The position numbers and the translations under genes were made by a program. The notes under the pieces are model-generated. The model had not been told where the DNA came from and made no database searches. It saw only the letters and a program-made list of their open reading frames with translations. From Mesorhizobium sp. M9A.F.Ca.ET.002.03.1.2 (GTDB lineage Bacteria; Pseudomonadota; Alphaproteobacteria; Rhizobiales; Rhizobiaceae), in assembly GCF_003952365.1 (NCBI RefSeq), contig NZ_CP034443.1, forward strand, positions 3,093,001-3,157,000: a DNA stretch of 64,000 nucleotides, read 5' to 3'. This document shows, piece after piece, positions 1-8,840 of the stretch (within the stretch, counting starts at the first letter, position 1; every line of letters begins with the position of its first letter).

Positions 1-77
1 GTCTCGGTGATGGTGCGCCCGCTGGTCGTCCGCGTCGAGCCGATCCGGTAATCCTCGAAATAGATCGTCTGCTCCAT
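1..77 (-). CDS. MaoC-like dehydratase, N-terminal fragment cut by window edge
   Basis: The first 25 or so codons of a minus-strand gene run off the left edge. The start ATG lies at 77-75, one base past the TGA (81-79) of the upstream Gfo/Idh/MocA gene, so the two are translationally close. The residues (MEQTIYFEDYRIGSTRTT, then SGRTITET) match the usual opening of MaoC/hotdog-fold enoyl-CoA hydratase proteins (F-EDY-xG then a T-x-GRTITE-like turn). It would be the last visible gene of the sugar operon. A second MaoC protein is encoded at 11359-11922. The assignment rests on a short stretch only. Confidence 0.6.
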   Translation of the reverse strand, partial: MEQTIYFEDYRIGSTRTTSGRTITE

Positions 78-78
78 G

Positions 79-1155
79 TCAGGGCCTCGCCGCGATCGGT
101 GTTGCCGGCGCCGCGCTGGATTGGTAGGCGGCCTCGACCAGCGCCATCGTGTTCCAGGCGTCCTCGACGGAACTGACAAGCTCGGCGTCCTCGCCTGACG
201 CGTAGCGCTGGACATTGGCCATGCGGCCGACGAAGGCGTCCGGAAACCATGCGCCGACCAGCGGCACCGCAACCCAGTCGGAGCCGCCCCTGGGGTAGAT
301 TTCAAGGATGTCAGGCTCGCCGCGCGGATAATCGAGATTGAGCCCCAGTTTGAGATAAGCGGCGCCCTCGGTGCCGCAGATGCGGAACTCGCAGGCCTGA
401 TGTTTTCGGCCGAATTTATGATCGTGGTTGATCGACAGCGCGCAGCGCACGCTATCGCCATAGTCGAGGATCGCGCTGGTGCGCGTTTGCGCGACCTTGT
501 GGCCGGGATGGCCGAGCGTCTTGGCGTGAACCCCTCTGGGATCGCCGAGCAACTGCCGGATCAGGTCGAGATAATGGATCGAATGCATGGCGATCTCGAC
601 ACGCGGCGCCTTCAGCAGGAACTCCCAGAGCTGCCACGGTGTCGCCAGCGCCAGCCAGGCGTCGAAATCGACCACGTTGCCAAGCCAGCCACTGGCGATG
701 GCGTCCTTCAGCGCCAGCATCATCGGTGCGAAACGGAGCTGGAAATTCACTGCCGCCTTCAGGTTTTTGGCGCGGCAGATTGCGAGGATCTCGGTCGCTT
801 CGGTAAGGTCGCTGCCCATCGGCTTCTGGATCAGCGCCACGGCATTGTCGGGCAACGCCCTGAGCACGCCGGCATGACGGGCCGGCGGCGTCGCCAGATC
901 GAAGACGACGTCCCTGTTTGCCGCGGCTTCCTCGACCGACCGGTAAGCGGTGACGCCCCATTTCTGCGCCAGTCTTTCCGCCTTGGCATGGTCGGGATCG
1001 AAAAGCCCGGCGACCGGGAAACCGGCTTTCCCATAGGCCGGGAAATGCGCATCGCCGACGATCGACCCGGCGCCGAAAATCACGATCGGCCTGGGCTTTG
1101 ATGGCTTCGCCCAGCCTTGAGAGAGCGAGGCGGGATCGAAAACGCCATCAGTCAT
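79..1155 (-). CDS. Gfo/Idh/MocA family NAD(P)-dependent oxidoreductase
   Basis: A 358-residue cytoplasmic dehydrogenase. The N-terminal Rossmann fold is seen in IVIFGAGSIVGDAHFPAY (about residues 18-35) with the acidic strand end GLFDPD. The family signature around the dinucleotide/substrate boundary reads IQKPMG, in place of the common EKP. A helix NFQLRFAPMM and the catalytic-region H/D residues (EIAMHSIHYLDLIRQLLG) follow. The family oxidises or reduces sugars, inositols and related polyols. I chose the ATG at 1155 because upstream codons are low-quality and the Rossmann motif then sits at the usual distance. It overlaps the RhaM-like gene by 8 bases, which supports an operon. The substrate is unknown. 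Confidence 0.85.
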   Translation of the reverse strand: MTDGVFDPASLSQGWAKPSKPRPIVIFGAGSIVGDAHFPAYGKAGFPVAGLFDPDHAKAERLAQKWGVTAYRSVEEAAANRDVVFDLATPPARHAGVLRALPDNAVALIQKPMGSDLTEATEILAICRAKNLKAAVNFQLRFAPMMLALKDAIASGWLGNVVDFDAWLALATPWQLWEFLLKAPRVEIAMHSIHYLDLIRQLLGDPRGVHAKTLGHPGHKVAQTRTSAILDYGDSVRCALSINHDHKFGRKHQACEFRICGTEGAAYLKLGLNLDYPRGEPDILEIYPRGGSDWVAVPLVGAWFPDAFVGRMANVQRYASGEDAELVSSVEDAWNTMALVEAAYQSSAAPATPIAARP

Positions 1156-1477
1156 GATGGAAGACTTCGTCCATCGTCGCCCACCACTCGCCCTCCTTGC
1201 GGGTCGGCAGCGGCTCCTGGCAAGGCATGCAGAGCGCCCACCATTCCTGCGTCTTGGGGTCCGCGGCCATCTTCGCCATGTCGGCGGCATAGTCGGTGCC
1301 GTGGTACTCGAAAGTGCTGAACAAAAGGTGCTCTGGCTCCCTGTGATAGATCGAATGGTTCTTGATGTTGCAGGCGGAAATCATGGCAAGCACGTCAGGC
1401 CAGACGGCGGCGTGAAGCCGCACATACTCGGCGACCTTTTCCGGCTTGAGGCCGAGCACCATTCCCATCCGCTGCAT
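1148..1477 (-). CDS. L-rhamnose mutarotase (RhaM/DUF718) family protein
   Basis: A 109-residue protein of the usual RhaM length. It has the opening MQRMGMVLGLKPEKVAEYV, then LHAAVWPDVL, a conserved NHSIYHRE segment and the C-terminal EWWATMDEVFHHD. RhaM-type proteins interconvert anomers of L-rhamnose and related sugars in the cytoplasm and have a ferredoxin-like dimeric fold. The active-site His and Tyr (in SIYH) and paired Trp (WW near the end) are present. It lies between a mandelate-racemase-type dehydratase and a Gfo/Idh/MocA dehydrogenase. This points to a deoxy-hexose or similar sugar as substrate, but L-rhamnose itself is not proven. Confidence 0.8.
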   Translation of the reverse strand: MQRMGMVLGLKPEKVAEYVRLHAAVWPDVLAMISACNIKNHSIYHREPEHLLFSTFEYHGTDYAADMAKMAADPKTQEWWALCMPCQEPLPTRKEGEWWATMDEVFHHD

Positions 1478-1487
1478 GTCCGGCTCC

Positions 1488-2600
1488 CTATTTCGTGATA
1501 TCGGTCGTGAATTCCGCGATGCTCTTCGCCTTGACGGCATCCCAGTCCCAGTCGATGCCGATGCCGGGCTCGTCCGGCGCCAATGCGTGCCCGTCCTCGA
1601 TGCGCATTTTCTTGCCGGTCAGATCGTCAAGCTGGGGAATATACTCGACATATCGGCCGTTCTGAATGGCGCAGGTCAGGCTGACATGCAGTTCCATCAG
1701 GAAATGCGGGCAGACCGGGATGTCGAACGCCTCGGCCGCATGTGCCACCTTCAGCCAGGGCGTGATGCCGCCGATGCGGCCGACATCGACCTGCACGATC
1801 GAGCAGCCGCCTTTTTGCATATATTCGCGGAAATGCCGGATTGAATAGAGCGACTCGCCGATGGCGATCGGCGTCGACGTCGCGTTGGACAGCCGCACAT
1901 GGCCGTCTATGTCGTCGGCCGGCAGCGGTTCCTCGATCCAGGCGAGGTCGAGGTCGCGCAAGCGCTCCGCGCGGCGGATCGCCTCGTCGACCGAAAAGCC
2001 CTGGTTGCAGTCGGTCATGATCTCGTAGGACGAGCCGACCGCCTGGCGTACCGCCGTCAGCCGGGCAAAATCCTCGGAGCCGTGCGGCTTGCCGATCTTG
2101 ACCTTCGAGCCGCGAAAACCCTTGGCCTTGGCGGCCAGCGCATCCTCAACCAGTGCCTCGGTCTCGATATGCAGCCAGCCGCCCTCGGTGGTGTAGAGCG
2201 GGCAGCGGTCCTTGGCGCCGCCGGCCAGCTTCCATAGCGGCAGGCCCTGCTTCTTCGCCCGCAGGTCCCACAGCGCGGTATCGATGGCCGCCAGCGCAAT
2301 CGCCGTGATCGCGCCGATCGTCGTGGCGTGGGTGGCGAATTCGAGCTCGTGCCAGATCGCCTCGATCCTATCGGCGTCGCGGCCGATCAGCCGCGGTGCA
2401 AGATGGTCGGCCAACAGCCGCATCACCGAGGAGCCGCCGGTGCCGATCGTGTAGCTGTAGCCGGTGCCGACCGCGCCGTCGGCGTCGGTGATGGTGACGA
2501 TTGGCGTTTCCTGCGACACGAAACTCTGGATCGCATCGGTGCGCTTGACCTTCGGCACCAGGTCGACCATGCGCAGTTCGACTTTTTCGATTTTCGCCAT
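1488..2600 (-). CDS. Mandelate racemase/muconate lactonizing family sugar-acid dehydratase
   Basis: A 370-residue enolase-superfamily enzyme. The capping domain comes first (residues 1-130), then the barrel. Catalytic elements are readable. The KVK of the KxK motif is near 166-168. Metal ligands are D197 (with N199), E223/E224 and E249. The D272/H299 dyad (QVDVGRIGGIT, then CPHF) is of the mandelate-racemase subgroup. Such enzymes abstract the alpha-proton of a sugar acid and usually dehydrate it to a 2-keto-3-deoxy acid. The operon supplies the transporter upstream and a mutarotase and dehydrogenase downstream. The exact acid cannot be read from sequence. Confidence 0.85.
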   Translation of the reverse strand: MAKIEKVELRMVDLVPKVKRTDAIQSFVSQETPIVTITDADGAVGTGYSYTIGTGGSSVMRLLADHLAPRLIGRDADRIEAIWHELEFATHATTIGAITAIALAAIDTALWDLRAKKQGLPLWKLAGGAKDRCPLYTTEGGWLHIETEALVEDALAAKAKGFRGSKVKIGKPHGSEDFARLTAVRQAVGSSYEIMTDCNQGFSVDEAIRRAERLRDLDLAWIEEPLPADDIDGHVRLSNATSTPIAIGESLYSIRHFREYMQKGGCSIVQVDVGRIGGITPWLKVAHAAEAFDIPVCPHFLMELHVSLTCAIQNGRYVEYIPQLDDLTGKKMRIEDGHALAPDEPGIGIDWDWDAVKAKSIAEFTTDITK

Positions 2601-2642
2601 GATCTAGCCTCGCCTCATCTTCTTAACTTCGCCCCCATCTTC

Positions 2643-3740
2643 TTAACGTCGCAACGTCTTGCCCGTTTCAGCAGAAAACAGATGGGCCTGCGACAAGTCC
2701 AGGCTCATTCTTACCCGGTCGCCGGCCCTGAGCGGTTTCGGGTTGAGCATGCGCGATACCCAGTCGCTGCCGTTGAATTCGGCGAACACCAGCGTCTCAT
2801 TGCCGAGCGGTTCGGTGACCGTCACCGGCAAGTCCAGCTGATGGACGTCGGCGTCTTCGCCGGAGCTGATGCCGTGTCCCGTCGGATAGATATCGTCGGG
2901 CCTGAGGCCGAACACCACCTTGTCGCCGGTCGCGACATTGGCCTTGAACTGGCTGGGCAAAGGCAATCTCTCGCCGCTGGCGAACAGCAATTGTCCGTCG
3001 TCGACAGCTGCCTCGTGCAGGTTCATCGGCGGCGAGCCGATGAAGCCGGCAACGAAGCGCGTCCGCGGCCGGCGGAAGACCTCGTCGGGCGTGCCGACCT
3101 GCTCGATGAAGCCGTCGCGCATGATGACGATGCGGTCGGCGAGCGTCATCGCCTCGACCTGGTCATGGGTGACATAGATCACCGTCGACTGGACCTTCGC
3201 GTGCAGTTTCTTGATCTCGGTGCGCATCTGGGTTCTCAGCTTGGCGTCGAGATTGGAAAGCGGCTCGTCGAACAGGAAGACGTCGGGATCGCGCACGATG
3301 GCGCGGCCCATGGCGACGCGCTGGCGCTGTCCGCCCGACAGCTGTGACGGCCTCCGGTCGAGCAACTGGTCGAGGCCGAGAATGCCCGACGCCTCGGCGA
3401 CGCGGCGGTCCATCTCCGCTTTCGCCGCCCCCGCGATCTTCAGCGAGAAGCCGAGGTTTTCGCGCACGGTCATGTGCGGGTAGAGCGCATAGGACTGGAA
3501 CACCATCGAGATGTTGCGCGAGCGCGGCGGCAGGTCGTTGACCTTGCGGCCGCCGATCTCGATGGTCCCGGCGCTGATATCCTCGAGACCGGCGATCATG
3601 CGCAAGGTCGTCGACTTGCCGCAGCCGGACGGCCCGACCAGCGCGATGAACTCGCGGTCGGCGACCTCGAGGTCGATGCCGTGCACGACCGCGACAGGGC
3701 CATAGCTCTTGGTGAGTTTCTTGAGGGATACGGTTGCCAT
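2643..3740 (-). CDS. Sugar ABC transporter ATP-binding protein (MsmK/UgpC type)
   Basis: A 365-residue ATPase. Walker A GPSGCGKSTT lies near residue 36, the Q-loop in MVFQSYALYPHMTVREN, the signature LSGGQRQRVAMGRA near 135, Walker B VFLFDEPLSNLD and the switch H in YVTHDQVEA. About 130 C-terminal residues form a TOBE/MOP regulatory domain (FGLRPDDIYP). This type powers carbohydrate import with MalF/MalG-like permeases. Its start nearly abuts the end of the preceding permease gene, so it belongs to the same transcript. Confidence 0.92.
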   Translation of the reverse strand: MATVSLKKLTKSYGPVAVVHGIDLEVADREFIALVGPSGCGKSTTLRMIAGLEDISAGTIEIGGRKVNDLPPRSRNISMVFQSYALYPHMTVRENLGFSLKIAGAAKAEMDRRVAEASGILGLDQLLDRRPSQLSGGQRQRVAMGRAIVRDPDVFLFDEPLSNLDAKLRTQMRTEIKKLHAKVQSTVIYVTHDQVEAMTLADRIVIMRDGFIEQVGTPDEVFRRPRTRFVAGFIGSPPMNLHEAAVDDGQLLFASGERLPLPSQFKANVATGDKVVFGLRPDDIYPTGHGISSGEDADVHQLDLPVTVTEPLGNETLVFAEFNGSDWVSRMLNPKPLRAGDRVRMSLDLSQAHLFSAETGKTLRR

Positions 3741-3741
3741 G

Positions 3742-4608
3742 TCAGCCTTTCACCGCGCCGGAGGTGAGGCCGCCGACGAGGTGTTTCTGGACGATGAAGG
3801 TAAGCGTGAGCGCCGGTATGATCATGACCACGGCCAGCGCGCACATGCCGCGCCAGTCGATGGTGAATTCGGCGGTGTAGTCGAGCAGGCCGACCGGCAG
3901 CGTCTTGGAGTTGATCGAGCGCGTCAGCTGCGAGGCCAGCGCGAATTCGTTCCACGAGGTGAGGAAGGCAAAGATGCCGGCAGAGGCGATGCCAGGCCCG
4001 GCGAGCGGAAACTCGACCTGCCAGAAAGCCTGCCAGCGCGTGCAGCCGTCGATCTGCGCCGCCTCGGCGAGGTCTTTCGGAACCTGCCGGAAGAAGCCGT
4101 CGATCAGCCAGATGGTGAAGGGCACGTTGAGCGCGACATAGACCAGGATCAGCCCGAAATGCGTGTCGATGATGCCGAGCCGCGCAAAGACGAAGAACAG
4201 CGGCAGCGACAGCGCGATGCCGGGCACGGTGCGCGTCAGCATCAGGCCGAGGAACATCGCCGACTTGGCGCGGAAGCGATAGCGCGCGAAGGCATAGCCG
4301 CCGGCCATGCCGATGACGATGGCGATCACCGTCGAAGTCACCGAAATGATCAGCGAATTGCGGAAATAGTCGAGCACCGGAATGCCGCCCTTGCCGACGC
4401 CGCTGAACATGGCGACGTAGGCGTCGAGCGAGAGCTCCCGCGGGATCCACACCGGCGGCTTGGCCATGATCTCGATGGTCGGCCGCAGCGACGACAGCAC
4501 GATCCAGATGCCGGGCAGGCAGATGACCAGCATGGCGAGGAACAATCCGACGCCGTGAGCGATGCCGAGCGCCTTGTTGCGGGCACGATGCAGGCTGTTC
4601 TGGTCCAT
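3742..4608 (-). CDS. Sugar ABC transporter permease, MalG-like
   Basis: A 288-residue inner-membrane protein with about six hydrophobic spans and the EAA loop EAAQIDGCTRWQAFWQVEFPLAGPG near its centre, the contact site for the ATPase. I preferred the ATG at 4608, which has a GGAG eight bases upstream, over a GTG at 4617. The latter would overlap the previous permease. The end GGLTSGAVKG is typical of MalG-type carbohydrate permeases. It pairs with the MalF-like permease two bases upstream. Confidence 0.9.
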   Translation of the reverse strand: MDQNSLHRARNKALGIAHGVGLFLAMLVICLPGIWIVLSSLRPTIEIMAKPPVWIPRELSLDAYVAMFSGVGKGGIPVLDYFRNSLIISVTSTVIAIVIGMAGGYAFARYRFRAKSAMFLGLMLTRTVPGIALSLPLFFVFARLGIIDTHFGLILVYVALNVPFTIWLIDGFFRQVPKDLAEAAQIDGCTRWQAFWQVEFPLAGPGIASAGIFAFLTSWNEFALASQLTRSINSKTLPVGLLDYTAEFTIDWRGMCALAVVMIIPALTLTFIVQKHLVGGLTSGAVKG

Positions 4609-4610
4609 CC

Positions 4611-5507
4611 TCACCACTCCGCAGCGATCTGCGTGCGCGCCGCAGCGAGCTTGCGGTAGAAATAAACGGTGAACAGGATGGACAGCAGGATCGAGAAATA
4701 GGCCATGGCGTTGGCCAGGCCCATCCTGGCGTCGCTGTAGGCGGTGCGGGCGACGAGCGTCCAGACAAGCTCGGTGCGGCCGGCGGGGCCGCCATCGGTC
4801 ATGATCTTGACGATGTCATAGGCGCGCGCCACGTCGAGCGAGCGGATGGTCATGGCGATGAAGGCAAACGGCATGATGAACGGCCAGGTGACATAACGGA
4901 ATGTCTGCCATGGCGTGCAGCCGTCGACGCGCGCCGCCTCGACCGGCTCGCGCGGCATCGCCAGCAGTCCGGCAAGGATCAGGATCGCGAATACCGAGGT
5001 CGATGACCAGATTTCGGCGGTGAGGATGGCGATGAAGGCGAGATTGCCGTCGATCAGCCACGGGATGGCGCGGTCGGTCAGGCCGAGCGCCTGCAAGGCG
5101 TTGTTCACCAGGCCGATATTGTCGTTGAACATGAACTTGAACTGGAAGCCGACCAGGATCGGCGAAAACATCATCGGGAACATCATGATGGTGCGCAGGA
5201 TCCGCTGTCCGCGCGACGCTTTCTCCACCAGCAGCGCCAGCCCGAGCCCGATCAGCATTTCCAGGTTGAGCGCCACCGTCAGCAGCACCACGGTGCGGGC
5301 GAAGGCAATCCAGAAATCCCCGTTGGTCAGGGTGTTGACGTAGTTGCGCGCGCCGATGAAGACCCAAAGTGTCTCCGGTTTGGTCAGCCGGAACGGCGTG
5401 AAGCTGGAATAGAGCGAAAGCAGCAGCGGCAGGACCACCACCGCCGCCAGCACGACGACCGCCGGCAGCAGAAGCAGCAATGGCGGCGAGGGTCTCCAGC
5501 CTTTCAT
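4611..5507 (-). CDS. Sugar ABC transporter permease, MalF-like
   Basis: A 298-residue membrane protein. A long hydrophobic first span (PLLLLLPAVVVLAAVVVLP) and five further spans are visible. The EAA loop is EAARVDGCTPWQTFRYVTWPFI. MalF/UgpA-type subunits form the heterodimeric pore with the MalG-like partner. The gene follows the binding-protein gene after a 150-base gap that contains a stem-loop (5612-5644). Confidence 0.9.
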   Translation of the reverse strand: MKGWRPSPPLLLLLPAVVVLAAVVVLPLLLSLYSSFTPFRLTKPETLWVFIGARNYVNTLTNGDFWIAFARTVVLLTVALNLEMLIGLGLALLVEKASRGQRILRTIMMFPMMFSPILVGFQFKFMFNDNIGLVNNALQALGLTDRAIPWLIDGNLAFIAILTAEIWSSTSVFAILILAGLLAMPREPVEAARVDGCTPWQTFRYVTWPFIMPFAFIAMTIRSLDVARAYDIVKIMTDGGPAGRTELVWTLVARTAYSDARMGLANAMAYFSILLSILFTVYFYRKLAAARTQIAAEW

Positions 5508-5611
5508 ATCGATCCGGTTCTGGGTTGGCGCGCCCGGATGCCGAAGGCCGTGACCGGCGAACGGTGATCAAGACAAGGCATATTGCGCATGGTCGGTCTG
5601 GAAAACGGTTT

Positions 5612-5644
5612 GGGGACGCCGCTCTTCGATAAGCGCGGCGCCCC
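5612..5644 (-). terminator. Stem-loop between binding-protein and permease genes
   Basis: GGGGACGCCGC and GCGGCGCCCC can pair as a stem of ten base pairs with a single bulged A around a loop of about 12 bases. It lies just after the solute-binding-protein stop and before the first permease. There is no T-run. In ABC operons a hairpin here commonly lowers downstream transcription or protects the upstream message, giving more binding protein than membrane subunits. That role is inference. Confidence 0.5.
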
Positions 5645-5657
5645 CGTTAGGAGGATG

Positions 5658-6977
5658 TCAAAGCTTGCCGGCGTCCTCAAGAATCTGGGTGGCCTTGGCG
5701 GCAGCGTCGTCCAACGCCTGTTTGGAGGTCTTGTCGCCGAGGATGGCAGCCTGCAATTCGGGGTAGACGGCGTTGGAGATTTCGATCCATTCGGGTGTCT
5801 GCGGCACGGCGAAAGCGTGCTTTGCCTCCTCCTGGAAAGCCGCAAGCACTTCCGCCTTGTAGGGATCGCCGGCCGCCTGCTGGATATCCCAGTCCCAAAT
5901 GGCCGTGCGGGTCGGCAGCGGCCCGCCTGCGGCTTCAAGCTTCTGGCTGTCCTCGTTGGTCAGGAACCAGGCCAGCGACGCGGCCGCTTCCTTGCTGGCG
6001 CAGTTTTCGGTAACTGAAAACCCATGATGCCCCGACCAGCCGGTGCGAATGCCGGCCGAGCCCTTCGGCGCCACCTTCACCCCGACATTGCCGGCGACCT
6101 TCGACGACTTCGGATCGTTGAAGAATCCTGCCCAGCCCGGCCAGTCGAGGTTGATGGCGACCGTGCCCGAGGCAAAGCCCTGGCCGAGATCGTCCCACAG
6201 ATAGTTGGTGGTGCCGGCCGGCACAGCCTTGGCCTTGTAGAGATTGACGAACCAGTCGAGCGCGTGCACGCCGGCCTCGGAGTTGAAGGCGGGCTTGCCG
6301 TCCTTGTCGAGATATTCGCCGCCATCGGCGATGAGCATTTCGTAGAAGCGGCCGTTGATCGCCTCTTCCTTGCCGGCGAACTGGGTGCCGTAGAAATCCG
6401 GCGGGCTGGCGAAGAATTGCGCCTGCTGAGCGACCTCGTCCCAGGTGTCGGGTGGCACCAGCTCCGTGCCGTACTTGGCCTTGTAGGCGGCCTTCTTGGC
6501 TTCGTCCTGGTAGAGGCTCTTCTGGTAATAGAGCGCCGAGACGTCGAACTGCGCGCGCGGCAGCATCACCAGCTTTCCGTCGAGCGTCGAGGCCTTGATC
6601 GTCGACGGCACGAAGGCGTCGATCTCTTCCTTGGGCAGCAGCGCGCTGAGATCGGTGTAGATATCAGGATATTGCGGCGCGAAGGACGAATGGTTCGAGC
6701 CGACGCACCAGTTGATGCTGCCGGAGGCGATGTCCGACTTGATTTCCTTGTCGAGCTCGAAGTGGTTCTTTTTCGAGATCACGTTGACCTTGGCGCCGGT
6801 CAGCTTTTCCCATTCGCCGATGCGCGCGTAGAGCCCTTCATATTGCTGGCCGCCGATCAGCTTGGCGTCGATGGTGACGCCGTCGAACTTGCCGGGCAGT
6901 TCGGCAGCGAAGGCAGTACCCGCGCCAAGCGTAAGCAGCGCCACGCCGGCCGATAGGCCGTAAAACAATCTGGTCAT
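5658..6977 (-). CDS. Sugar ABC transporter periplasmic solute-binding protein
   Basis: A 439-residue family-1 extracellular solute-binding protein. It has a clear Sec signal peptide (MTRLFYGLSAGVALLTLGAG, then AFA) and mature N-terminus AELPGKFDGVTIDAKLIGG. The mid-region DTWDEVAQQAQFF and GWSGHHGFSVTENCASKEAA is typical of carbohydrate-binding members. A good ribosome site (GGGAGGA) precedes the ATG. It is the first gene of the minus-strand operon and divergent from the IclR regulator. It probably captures the sugar or sugar acid processed by the dehydratase and dehydrogenase downstream. Confidence 0.92.
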   Translation of the reverse strand: MTRLFYGLSAGVALLTLGAGTAFAAELPGKFDGVTIDAKLIGGQQYEGLYARIGEWEKLTGAKVNVISKKNHFELDKEIKSDIASGSINWCVGSNHSSFAPQYPDIYTDLSALLPKEEIDAFVPSTIKASTLDGKLVMLPRAQFDVSALYYQKSLYQDEAKKAAYKAKYGTELVPPDTWDEVAQQAQFFASPPDFYGTQFAGKEEAINGRFYEMLIADGGEYLDKDGKPAFNSEAGVHALDWFVNLYKAKAVPAGTTNYLWDDLGQGFASGTVAINLDWPGWAGFFNDPKSSKVAGNVGVKVAPKGSAGIRTGWSGHHGFSVTENCASKEAAASLAWFLTNEDSQKLEAAGGPLPTRTAIWDWDIQQAAGDPYKAEVLAAFQEEAKHAFAVPQTPEWIEISNAVYPELQAAILGDKTSKQALDDAAAKATQILEDAGKL

Positions 6978-7037
6978 TCGATTCCTCCCAAAGGCCTGCG
7001 TCGGCGAACTCGTATCGATCCGACTTGCAGCGCTTCA

Positions 7038-7115
7038 TTCATATACAAACAAAACATTTACGCAGTCGTCAAGCTGAAAGTTCTTTCCGGATGCAGGTCA
7101 TTGTGCGTATATGAA
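7038..7115. promoter_or_regulatory. Candidate IclR operator, split inverted repeat
   Basis: TTCATATAC (7038-7046) and its exact complement GTATATGAA (7107-7115) flank an AT-rich block in the divergent space between the binding-protein gene and the IclR gene. Two half-sites about 69 bases apart, overlapping probable promoters of both genes, fit looping or paired binding by an IclR tetramer. Only the repeat itself is seen; binding is inferred. Confidence 0.4.
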
Positions 7116-7140
7116 AGCCGAAATTCACTGGGGAGAGACT

Positions 7141-7929
7141 ATGGCGGAGGACGACGACGATGATCGTTATCGTGCCCCGGCGCTGGACAAGGGACTCGAC
7201 ATCCTCGAGCTTCTGGCCGGCGTCGATGGCGGCCTGACGCAGGCGGAAATCGCCAAGAAGCTCGACCGCAGCCCCAACGAATTCTACCGCATGCTGGACC
7301 GGCTGGTGCGGCGCGGCTACGTCACGCGGCCTGACGGCGACCGCTATTCGCTGACGCTCAAGCTGTTTGGCCTGGCGCAACTGCACGCGCCGGTGCGGCG
7401 GCTGGTTTCCTACGCGACGCCGCTGATGCGTGAGCTTGCCGAAACCTCGCAGCAGGCAAACCAGCTTGTCGTCTTCGACCGCGGTTCCGCTGTGGTGATC
7501 GCGCAGCAGGAGGCTCCCGATTACTGGGGCATCTCGATTCGCGTCGGCTCGCATATCAGCCTGTTCGACACCGGATCCGGACACGTGCTGCTGGCTTTCC
7601 GTTCGCCGGAAGAGCGGCAGATGATGATCTCCGAGCATCTGCGCAGCACCGACAAGCCGCCTCAATCACCGGAATTCTTTGCCCGCCTCGACCAAATTCG
7701 TGATCGCGGCTATGAGATGATGGCGTCGCTGCAGACCGCCGGCGTGTTCAACCTGTCGACACCCGTTCTTGGCTCAGATGGCAAGGCGATCGCCGCGCTG
7801 TCGATCCCGTATATAACCCTGGTCAACGCACCCAAGGCGCCCGATATCACCAGGACGATAGAACTGTTGCTGGCGGCGACCGAAAAGCTCTCGCAACTGG
7901 CGGGATCGGCGGTCAGCCAGTCGAAGTAA
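7141..7929 (+). CDS. IclR family transcriptional regulator
   Basis: A 262-residue regulator with an N-terminal winged helix-turn-helix (residues about 14-75: ALDKGLDILELLAGVDGG, then LTQAEIAKKLDRSPNEFYRM and a wing ending YVTRPDGDRYSL). A C-terminal effector domain ends in KAIAALSIPYITLVN. An acidic patch, AEDDDDD, opens the protein. I selected the ATG at 7141 because GGGGAGAG lies just upstream; another ATG at 7111 has no such site. Divergence from the sugar operon and closeness to the lactonase gene make it the likely local regulator. Confidence 0.9.
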   Translation: MAEDDDDDRYRAPALDKGLDILELLAGVDGGLTQAEIAKKLDRSPNEFYRMLDRLVRRGYVTRPDGDRYSLTLKLFGLAQLHAPVRRLVSYATPLMRELAETSQQANQLVVFDRGSAVVIAQQEAPDYWGISIRVGSHISLFDTGSGHVLLAFRSPEERQMMISEHLRSTDKPPQSPEFFARLDQIRDRGYEMMASLQTAGVFNLSTPVLGSDGKAIAALSIPYITLVNAPKAPDITRTIELLLAATEKLSQLAGSAVSQSK

Positions 7930-7997
7930 ATTCTTATTTGAATGATAAATTTCTCCGTGAGATGATCTCGTAAACGCCGGAGGAGGAGCCCGCCGTC

Positions 7998-8834
7998 ATG
8001 ATCTTCGATACCCATCTGCACCTGATTGACCTTTCGGCGCTGCGCTATCCCTGGCTCTCCGGCGTGCCGGCGCTCAATCGCGATTTTTCCCACGACGACT
8101 ATGCAGTTCAGGCCCGCCGCGTCGGCATAGAGGGCGCGTTGCACATGGAGGTCGATGTCGATCCGGCCGACATCCAGGCCGAAACCGGCCATGTGAAGGC
8201 GCTGTCACGCCAGAAGGACAGTCTGCTGCGCGGGGCAATCGCCTCTTGCCGTCCGGAAGAGCCGGGCTTTGCCGCCTATCTGGAGGCGCAGCGCGCCGAT
8301 CCCTTCGTGAGGGGTTTTCGGCGTGTGCTCCACGTCATGCCGGACGAGCTTTCTGAGGGCGCGCTGTTCCGGGAAAACATCAGGCGGCTTGCCGGCACCG
8401 GCCTGACCTTCGATCTCGTCGTCTTGCCGCATCAGATTCCCAAGGCGATCGCACTCGCCGGTCTCGCGCCGGATGTGCGGTTCGTGCTCGACCATTGCGG
8501 CGTGCCCGACATCAAGGGCGGCGACGAGCATCCCTGGCGCGAGCATATGGCGGAGATCGCACGGCGCCCGAACGTCACGGCCAAGATTTCCGGCGTGGTC
8601 GCCTATGCGGAGGCCGGATCCTGGACCGTCGACACCCTGCGCCCCTATGTCGAGCACACGATCGGCTGTTTCGGCTGGGACCGTGTCGTGTGGGGCAGCG
8701 ACTGGCCGGTCTGCACGCTGGGCGGTGGGCTGGCGACCTGGGTGGCGGCCACGCACGCGTTGCTTGAGGGCGTCAGTGCCGACGAACGGACGAAGCTGCT
8801 GTCCGCCAATGCGAAGCGGCTGTGGCGTTTGTAA
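7998..8834 (+). CDS. Amidohydrolase family protein, probable sugar lactonase
   Basis: A 278-residue TIM-barrel hydrolase of the COG3618 type. It opens MIFDTHLHLID (HxH metal motif at residues 6-8), has RGFRRVLH on an inner strand, FVLDHCGVPD (conserved D-H), a Lys/Ser in TAKISGVV and the late Asp in VVWGSDWPV. The family includes L-fucono- and L-rhamnono-lactonases, which open the lactone made by sugar dehydrogenases. It follows the IclR gene by 68 bases with a strong GGAGGAGG ribosome site. With the dehydrogenase and dehydratase across the divergent promoter, it completes an oxidative sugar route. Confidence 0.85.
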   Translation: MIFDTHLHLIDLSALRYPWLSGVPALNRDFSHDDYAVQARRVGIEGALHMEVDVDPADIQAETGHVKALSRQKDSLLRGAIASCRPEEPGFAAYLEAQRADPFVRGFRRVLHVMPDELSEGALFRENIRRLAGTGLTFDLVVLPHQIPKAIALAGLAPDVRFVLDHCGVPDIKGGDEHPWREHMAEIARRPNVTAKISGVVAYAEAGSWTVDTLRPYVEHTIGCFGWDRVVWGSDWPVCTLGGGLATWVAATHALLEGVSADERTKLLSANAKRLWRL

Positions 8835-8840
8835 GCCGGC

